A DNA stretch of 64,000 nt from Mesocentrotus franciscanus (taxonomy: Eukaryota > Echinodermata > Echinoidea > Camarodonta > Strongylocentrotidae). The DNA lies in the NCBI GenBank assembly GCA_037976565.1, contig CP137669.1, positions 37,784,912 through 37,848,911 of the forward strand. Direction: 5' to 3'. Shown here piece after piece: positions 57,105 through 64,000 of this stretch. Position numbers and translations under genes: made by a program. How positions within the stretch are numbered: the stretch's first letter is position 1; each line of letters opens with the position of its first letter. The notes below the pieces were generated by a model. The model saw only the letters and a program-made list of their open reading frames with translations, did no database searches and was not told the DNA's origin.

Positions 57105-57677
57105 AGGGCAAACCAACCCTTCTAATAAGTATATTTGAATGAAAGCAGAAAAATCAGAGAAACAGAATGGCGAAAGTTTGAAATAAATCGGACCACTATT
57201 AAGAAAATTATGAGTGTTTGAAATTTGAAAGCACTATAGCTATGCGAATCTCAAATCGACAATTTTGTCAGTGGATTGTGACGTAGTGACGGATTACTCT
57301 CCCGTTTGTGGTGTAGAAAAATATCACTTATTTCTGTTTTTCTCCCAAGTGCCTTCACCCTCGGGGCACTACTCAAAATATATCATGGAGAGTACATTAT
57401 TACAGGTCCTCTAAAAAGAAAAGACCATGCCGAGTCATACATTTATGAAAAGTTGAAATTTTAGTCCTTTTGTGTATTAGAGCAAATGGGGAAGTTTTCT
57501 GACACTACATCATATAGACATAATCAAGTCAGCCAATTTGAAGGGCCTATACCTTAAGCGATTGCAACTTTCAAAAATTCGTAACTTTCTAGTTTTACTT
57601 CCGATTTCATTCAAACTTTCATCAGTATGCTTCTTTGATTTTTCTGCTTTATTCCAGACAAGTTTGCAATCAAGGTT
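57105..57677 (+). mobile_element. TTAA foldback element, second copy, right end cut
   Basis: TTAA at 57101-57104, then AGGGCAAACCAACCC. Colinear with the reverse of 25052-25637. Its two halves are inverted repeats (GCAGAAAAATC near the left, GATTTTTCTGC near the right). The right end stops at CAAGGTT, short of the expected terminus, where a CTGGATCCGCCCCTG element begins. Confidence 0.85.
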
Positions 57678-57819
57678 CCGGGGGCACAGAATTTATTATT
57701 TTTTTTTTTTTAGTGCTCATAACCAGTCCACCCCTCTACTGAGTAAACATAACGGTCTGCGCGATTTTCAAATTTCCTAGCCCCCCTCACCTTATTGGAA
57801 CATCCTGGATCCGCCCCTG
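57678..57819 (+). mobile_element. hAT-like 3' end fragment
   Basis: Carries GTGCTCATAACC, CGCGATTTTCAAATTTCC and the terminus CCTGGATCCGCCCCTG (57804-57819). Truncates the TTAA element to its left. Confidence 0.7.
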
Positions 57820-57829
57820 GGTAAGTGCA

Positions 57830-58800
57830 GGTCGTAATGCTACGTTCACACAAAGGCGAGTTAGAAGTACGAGTTTGCGCGAGTGGTGGCGAGTTGACTT
57901 TTGGGGGTACTCGATCGCGATAACTCTTTAAAGGTATTACAAAGTTTTGGTATGGGGTCATGAATTTGGTTCAAATGATCATATTGGATGCATATGCGAT
58001 TTTACAATATTCAATGATCGTTGTCGCGGTTGAAATCGAGTCTAAAGTGATGAAATTGTAAATAATAAACTCTTTATGTTGTATAGCGCCCTCTCAAGAC
58101 TGATATTACTTTAGCTTTAAAACAATGTTTCTTGACTACAATTGACCGATTTGCTATTCCCGTTTGGAAATTATATATCAGAACTGCATATTCTGAGATT
58201 TTCATGGTCGCAGCTACCATGGAATGGCTTTAGGCGCTATTTGAAATATTTGACATCTACCGGGAGCACCGGTAAATTTTGATTATTCAATTTGCGCGAA
58301 AGCAGAAGTGTTTTAGGGGCTAATTTTTTTAGTGCTTATAATCCACCCACAGGGGCATCCAAATATATCAATAATTTAAAGAATTACTATCCATCCAATT
58401 TCAAAATTTCCCAAAACTTTGCATTACCTTTAATAACTCTTCACAACTCTTCGCAACTCGACGCAATTCGCGTGAGGTCGCAGTAGCTCTCAAATTTTTC
58501 AAACAGTTTTAAAAAATGTCAAGCTCTCAAGAACTCCTGAACACCTCGGTCAAACTCGTAGTAAACTCGCGATACTCGTGAAAAACTTGTCATGGACTCT
58601 TTTCAACTGGTAATATCTGGAGTAAATTTCCATAAATTACCATAAATTTCCATACACGAGTTCCCGCGAGTCTAATGCGAGCATTTGAGAGTTATGCACG
58701 AGTGCACCGAGCTCTCTGGTGAGCTAATCACGATGTTTGCACGAGTGGGTCGAGTTTTACCGAGTTTTATTACCAGAGTCTGATCGAGTGGTTTCAATTT
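57830..58800. repeat. GCGAGT-rich foldback region
   Basis: GAGTT/GCGAGT/CACGAGT phrases occur in both orientations at 57850-57920 and 58440-58780, around AT-rich DNA. Looks like the two arms of one palindromic element; ends not resolved. Confidence 0.5.
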
Positions 58801-58921
58801 GGCGGTAAAATTAGCACGTTTTACATCTACATTGAACAAGTGCCACATGAAAAAGAGCAAGATGCCAAGGGTTAAGAAACTGAAGACTTTAAATAAGAAA
58901 GAAAAACAGAATAATCTGAAG

Positions 58922-60490
58922 CAGGGGCGGCGGAGCGACTTCCAAAGTGGGGGGACACCAACAAAAAAGGGCACCTTATACAAGCGAAATCTCAAAGCGA
59001 AAATACAATTTTTTTAGACATTGGTATATATACCCCAAAATTGTGATTTCATTATGAGGGATGATTTCAATATTTTTGCTTTTTATACATCATACAAGAT
59101 TTTGATTAAGCATCATACTTTGCAGTTGGGTTTGATGGTCTGAATATTCATTTGCGAGCGAGCGAAAGGAGCGACGACAATTTTTAAGATTTTGAGGTCG
59201 CAGTGCGAAAAATTGCATCTTATACAAAAAGGTAAAAACCCAATCCTGATGGGGATATAATCACATTCTCATAACGGAAGACTGAAAAGTCCTTTCACAA
59301 GTAACATAATTATATCATCTATAAATGCGAGCGAGCTTTGGGGGAAATTCTTCTTTGTCCCTCTGTTTTAGGGGCACGTTTAATGATGACAGGAAAATGG
59401 GACACATATCGAAATGGATAAGGCACTTACATGTTTTAGAAAAGAAAAGGAGCACCAGTCGAAGTATAAAGGGTAATTATCAGAGGTCAAAATGAGGCAC
59501 TTCTTCCACCTGAAAAGAGGCACTCGCCAAAGATGGAAAAAATCACTAATGAGAATGAGAAAATGGGCATTTGTTGACGGAAAACGGTTACCCATTTATA
59601 AAGAAAAGGGGTTGGGTCGCTTATTAGAAAGGAAAAGGGGCATGTATCACTTGTGAAAATGAAAAAGGGGCACTATAATAAAGGAAAATTTGCACTGATC
59701 AGATTTTAGTAGGTTACTGATCAATTTTTTAATAGGTGCATTTATTGGAGGTGAAAGGGCGCTTTTATGAGAAGGGGGAAGTGGCTCTTATTGGAAAGAA
59801 AAAGAGGCACATATTAAAATAAATGGGACATTTATCAGAAATGTAAAGTGAAAATGATTATGATAAAAGGAAGGGGCACTTATAAAACATAAGAGCATTT
59901 ATTAGAAGAAGAAAAACGGGGCACGTGTCAAAATAACAGGGCAATTATTAGAGGTGAAAAGGGGCACTCATCAGAGATGAAAAGAGCACTTTTTCATGAA
60001 GGGAAGGGGCACTTGCAACAGTAAACCGAGCATATGTCAGATTTGAATAGGGGCAATTATCGGAGGTGGAGGGGGTCATTTACCAAAGATAAAAAGGGGC
60101 ACTTACGTGAAAAGGGGGCATTTATGAGAAGGGGAAAGACCTCTTTTTAATGGGGACACTTATCATAAGGCAAAGGGGCACTTAGCAAGGAAATCGGGCA
60201 CATGTGAAAATAAAAGGTCCGCTTATCTGGATTTTTTTAACGGGTAGTTATTAAAAGGCAAGGGACACTTCTTACAATTGAAAAAGGGCACTTGTCAGAG
60301 TAAAAGAGGCACCTCTCAAATTTGAAAAGGGCAATTATCAGAGGTGAAGTGGCACTTATCAAAAGTGAAAAGGGGCACCTCTCGTACCTGAAAAGGGGCG
60401 CTTACTAGAGATTAAAAAGGGCACTTATGATAATGGAATGGACACTTATTGCACAGGAAAATAGGAACTTTTCGAAGGAAGAAGGGCACG
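58922..60490 (+). mobile_element. hAT-like element with G-rich subrepeats, copy 3, right end lost
   Basis: Starts CAGGGGCGGCGGAGCGACTT as in the 11.0- and 51.0-kb copies and follows the 51.0-kb copy block by block. The CCGCCTCTG terminus is missing; the sequence passes into the zinc-finger tail array near 60.5 kb. Confidence 0.85.
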
Positions 60491-60569
60491 GGTAAAAAGA
60501 ATTTGTTCCCTGCCCTATCCATTTGTTCACCCATCTTGGAAAAAAGAAAATGGCTCAAGAACTCCCGCG

Positions 60570-61073
60570 ATTTTTTTTTTTTTTTTTTTGGGGGCTATTT
60601 TGAACCCCCGTCAGTGATGTTTTCCTGGCATCTACTAAATAAACACAATGGAGACCATAAAAAGCAGTGCATGATAACGTCTTTTTTAAATGAAGTAACA
60701 GTTTCAACAGTTTGACCCCATGACGATGCGGAGCGTCGTCCACGAGCGGCGAGGCGATTTTTTTTTTTTTTTTTTTTTTTGGGGGCTATTTTGAACCCCC
60801 GTCAGTGATGTTTTCCTGGCATCTACTAAATAAACACAATGGAGACCATAAAAAGCAGTGCATGATAACGTCTTTTTTAAATGAAGTAACAGTTTAAACA
60901 GTTTGACCCAATGACGATGCGGACATCGTCCACGAGCCGCGTAGCGGCGAGGCGATTTTTTTTTTTTTTTTTAATTTTGAACCCCCGTCATTGATGTTTT
61001 CCTGGCATCTACTAACACAATGGTGACCATAAAAAGCAATGCATGATAACGTCTTTTTAAATCAAGTAACAGT
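60570..61073 (-). repeat. Three tandem 3'-tail units with poly(A)
   Basis: T-runs at 60570-60589, 60758-60780 and 60956-60972 (A-tails on the - strand) each precede a nearly identical segment with GAACCCCCGTCA and GATGTTTTCCTGGCATCTAC. Periods are 188 and 198 bases; units 1 and 2 also share a CGTCCACGAGC...GCGAGGCGA joint. The third unit continues into the zinc-finger fragment. Confidence 0.88.
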
Positions 61074-61163
61074 TTAATAAACAGTTATATCCAGAAATGA
61101 GTTGAATATCTTCTCACAATATTTGCACTTGAAAGGTTTCTCTCCAGTGTGCGTTCTTTCGTT
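61074..61163 (-). pseudogene. C2H2 zinc-finger gene 3' fragment
   Basis: On the - strand the frame reads NERTHTGEKPFKCKYCEKIF, then NSFLDITVY and a TAA at 61076-61074. THTGEKPFKC is the classic linker between C2H2 zinc fingers, and CKYC is the cysteine pair of the next finger. The histidine half never comes. Upstream is a T/A-run and transposon sequence, so the rest of the gene is missing. Confidence 0.85.
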
Positions 61164-61164
61164 T

Positions 61165-61332
61165 TTTTTTTTTTTTTTGGCGGCCCAAGGGGGCGGGGTT
61201 CGAACCCCCTAAACCCCCCGTAGATCCGCGCCTGAGCGGGGGTAGAGCACTTTTTCTCCTTTTCTCCTTTTTTCTTCTTTTTGTTTCCTTTTTGGGGGCC
61301 GGGCCCGTCGGCCCCGTGGATCTGCGCCTGCT
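61165..61332 (+). mobile_element. hAT-like end fragments
   Basis: Two successive termini, GTAGATCCGCGCCTGAG (about 61218-61234) and GTGGATCTGCGCCTGC (about 61316-61331), each after a C/G-rich run. Degenerate. Confidence 0.6.
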
Positions 61333-61339
61333 CTATACA

Positions 61340-61411
61340 TATGTGTATGGGGAATGTCAACAAATGTCAGTTTTAGAATGACCCATACCAGACGGTTATT
61401 TCTGTCTAGTG
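61340..61411. repeat. Left arm of 72-bp inverted repeat pair
   Basis: GTGTATGGGGAATGTCAACA through GACGGTTATTTCTGTCTA; the reverse complement, with a small insertion, lies at 62814-62888. Confidence 0.9.
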
Positions 61412-61900
61412 TCAACGTATAGCATGAGAGCTAGTACATATCCTTTCAAAATAATAAAAGATGAACAGAAAAATCATGCGAACGAAGCTAAGGAAGAGGG
61501 GTATAAGCGAAAAGAATCAAATGCTGAGTCGGAAGAATAACAAAAGGAAGATTGGGCAGATCGAGGAAGAGGCAGGCAAAGTCGGAGGAAATTATGCTGG
61601 CAGATTAGGGGGACATGGGATGGAGGAGGAGGTATAGACCGTACCGTCGATCAGGAGCTATAGGGAGTGAGGAAGAGGAGACAACAAAACCCTATATATT
61701 AATTTAAGACACGAAGAAGGGGGTTTCAGCGGAATAATAGATATATCGTATTGTCTAAGTGGGCCTAACTACATGTTACATGTTAAGGACATGTTGCAAT
61801 TCTTTCGACATATGTTGCAAAGTCAGTAAAATTGTGTTATTGTTGTCTTATTAATTTCCTGTCAGTTGCATCAGATAATACTAATGTTATGGTGATTTAA

Positions 61901-61914
61901 CTGCGCATGCGCAG
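61901..61914. promoter_or_regulatory. NRF1-type palindrome
   Basis: CTGCGCATGCGCAG is a perfect 14-base palindrome containing the NRF1 consensus GCGCATGCGC, usual in housekeeping promoters. A consensus donor (CCAGAG|gtaagt) lies at 62136, so a non-coding first exon at about 61.95-62.135 kb is possible. No coding start can be tied to it. Confidence 0.45.
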
Positions 61915-62639
61915 TGCGTGAGGTGGCATATATTTACACTGAGGATTGACCAGTTGTTATACTTTATAGAGCGGAGAAATCCGACTTTGAACAGCATTTT
62001 AGCTGCAATTTCTGACCTGAAATGTGCACTCCTGTTTTACTCCAACATGGATATTAGCTGGAATTTGTCGGGTTTCATGAGCAGCCAGGAGAAAGTAGAG
62101 GTTTCTTCCTGCTCCTGAACAACCTTCCGCCAGAGGTAAGTCAAAACAAACAGCGGTTGACAGTGAAGGCGGGTGGGCTAGGCGCGGGCCAGTCAGCTTC
62201 AAGCATCAGTATATGAAACGAGCGGGTTGGGCCAACTTCGAAAAAATGATTTCTTGCACTTGCAGTCGAAGGTTTGCCTACAGTGAGTACACTCACTGTA
62301 AAAGTGTAAATCTATGTAACTTTTACTGCCATAATTCAAGGTATGGTCTAGTAGGGGGGAAAATGATAACTTTTTACTTTCGGTAGTTTCGCGATTTCGC
62401 TTGTTTACATTTCTTTTTCAGCATTCAGCGTCAGTTGGACGTAGGATGGCCACAAAACTGCCTTTTTCTTGAACTTTGAAGCTGTCCTATTAAACACTCA
62501 GTATTTTGACTAATGTAATGAGATTAGTGAAAGTTAAACAAAATTGTCTAATTTGATTTGAATATTGACTATAATTTCTTCACATTTGGTCTATAAATTA
62601 CCATTATCATAATCATATCCTGTTAAATGTTCGAATTCA

Positions 62640-62668
62640 TCATCATAATCATCATCATCATCATACGT
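62640..62668. repeat. (CAT)n
   Basis: ATCATCATCATCAT-type run. Confidence 0.85.
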
Positions 62669-62813
62669 TACGAGGAGAGGTAGATCCTGTAAATGTAATG
62701 CTGGTCACTTCATTCAGGGTTGGTTGCATAGTTCGCATGTAACCTTAATTCACAGACATTTCCATATCTAAACAAAATCAGTAAGATTTAGAATGTGATA
62801 CAGTTGAGGTTTG

Positions 62814-62888
62814 ATTAGACAGAAATAACCGTCTGATATGGGTCATTCTTTAATAAAACTGACATTTGTTGACATTCCCCATACACAG
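62814..62888. repeat. Right arm of inverted repeat pair
   Basis: TAGACAGAAATAACCGTCTG through TGACATTCCCCATACAC, the inverse of 61340-61411. Confidence 0.9.
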
Positions 62889-63224
62889 ACGGTACCCCGT
62901 ACGCCTCGCACCACGGGTAGAGATTGAGCCGATTTTGGCCTGCTTTTAGGTCAAAAACTTTCTCCCACGATTTTCTTTATTTAGATCTAATTTTCTGATT
63001 TATAAATCAGATACAAAAATACTATGTCTATTTTTCTCCTATGTACAGTTATCAATTTTTTATGACTTATTTCTAAATGCGAAATTTACAGACTTACGTA
63101 TATGAGTTATCCAATTTTTATCTCAGAACCAAGGAAACGGTACGTTCATGCATTCGAACTGGTAATCTATGACATGACCCGCCCGATATATTTCCGGGTC
63201 AACCGACCAAAACAAGCCCAATGG

Positions 63225-63360
63225 CCAATCAGAGCACGTGTTTGATATTGGGCTTATGAATATTCAAACATCACCGGCTCAAGCCGGGCTGACTCATACG
63301 TAGCTATTGGACGTTCGAAAAGAAAAATGAATATTCATCAACTTAAACCAAGATGGCTGA
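63225..63360 (+). promoter_or_regulatory. Promoter-like cluster: CCAAT, E-box, YY1-like
   Basis: GGCCAATCAG (CCAAT at 63225-63229), CACGTG (63235-63240), an inverted CCAAT (CTATTGG, 63304-63310) and CAAGATGGCTG (about 63350-63359), the YY1-like motif often found at transcription starts. The ATG in the last motif opens only a 7-codon frame. The gene, if any, would lie beyond the window. Confidence 0.4.
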
Positions 63361-63696
63361 CAACAAATCTTGTTGACTACAAGACTTTCTCGGATTAATC
63401 ATTAATATAGGATCTAAATGAGCAAGCTATCGTAAGTCAAAGTAGATATTTCTGTGTTATTTTTAATTTTCAAAAGTTTCAGTGTAAAATTGCAGCCAAA
63501 GTGGATATATGAAGACGTAAAGAGTGAAAAACTCGCTGCATATCTCATTCATCGCGGTCCGGCCGAACTGAACCATTCGTTCCCCACACTACCCCATTGA
63601 CGTACTTCAGTCTATGTATAGAGGCGGTCAGAGGAGCCAGATGCAATCTCAGCGGAACAACCGTCGATATCAGAGACTGAAGCTTTCGGTCTAAGG

Positions 63697-63893
63697 TTTG
63701 ATCAAACCTGCTTTAGTGACCACCTGTGTACAAAGACCACCTGTCTACAAAGACCACATTTTTTGTTTCCCTTGAAAATGGTTTCTCATTGAAACATGTA
63801 CTAAAGGAACCTGTCTACAAAGACCACCTGTCTACAAAGACCAATTTTTCCCTTGGGCGGTCGCTAGCTATAGACAGGTTTGACTGTATCACC
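63697..63893. mobile_element. CAAACCTG...CAGGTTTGACTGTA element, copy 4
   Basis: Repeats of GACCACCTGTCTACAAA, the phrase ACATGTACTAAAGGAACCTG shared with 36.8 kb, and terminus ACAGGTTTGACTGTA shared with the 33.06-kb end. Confidence 0.75.
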
Positions 63894-64000
63894 AATGGAA
63901 AGAGGAACATATTACCTAGTGAATACATTTCCTAAATGGAATTGGGTGTGAAATTGTGAAAATAATGACAAAAGATCAGCAAATTTTGCAGTCTTTTGCG

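Overview
The window looks like nuclear DNA of a marine invertebrate, most likely an echinoderm such as a sea urchin. This is inferred from AT-rich sequence, one intron-dense conserved animal gene, very many simple repeats, and dense short non-autonomous DNA transposons and tRNA-derived SINEs of types common in sea urchin and related genomes. No bacterial, viral or organellar gene was recognised. Most long open frames here are translated microsatellites or transposons.

The main gene is a complete orthologue of CEP128, the coiled-coil protein of centriole subdistal appendages. It runs on the + strand from about 15.8 to 37.1 kb. I resolve 23 coding exons (15820-37087) whose GT-AG junctions and phases chain from the ATG to a TGA, giving about 1,033 codons against roughly 1,094 in human. 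One base appears to be missing in exon 11. The introns hold a 139-bp satellite inside an inverted-repeat element, a pure TTC run of about 126 units, SINEs, a TTAA-flanked foldback element, and decayed copies of the 3' end of exon 10.

Upstream on the - strand, three small exons (10649-10618, 9895-9822, 8611-8502) splice in phase into an open frame of about 70 codons. It ends in a stop followed by AATAAA. I do not recognise this protein. The exons are too short to show up as long open frames. A separate + strand open frame of 87 codons lies at 13416-13679, also unrecognised. The 13.7-15.8 kb stretch between them should contain the CEP128 5' region, but no 5' UTR exon could be fixed.

Downstream of CEP128 (37-64 kb) there is no intact gene. 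The stretch holds the likely CEP128 3' UTR, a broken BEL/Pao retrotransposon fragment at 45.8 kb next to a decayed Glu/Lys-rich frame, and a truncated C2H2 zinc-finger 3' end at 61.1 kb with tandem poly(A)-tailed 3' sequences. It also has several transposon families. hAT-like elements start CAGNGGCG and carry 8-bp target duplications (4.1, 9.3, 11.0 and 51.0 kb, some nested). TTAA-flanked elements lie at 15.2, 25.1, 47.6 and 57.1 kb. Small palindromic elements lie at 30.1, 39.4, 40.3, 42.5 and 48.4 kb. Two spots near the right end (61.9 and 63.2 kb) have promoter-like motifs.

All coordinates come from reading the sequence by eye. Splice calls for CEP128 are strong because phases chain and the protein aligns with what I know of vertebrate CEP128. 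Element boundaries without visible target duplications are approximate.
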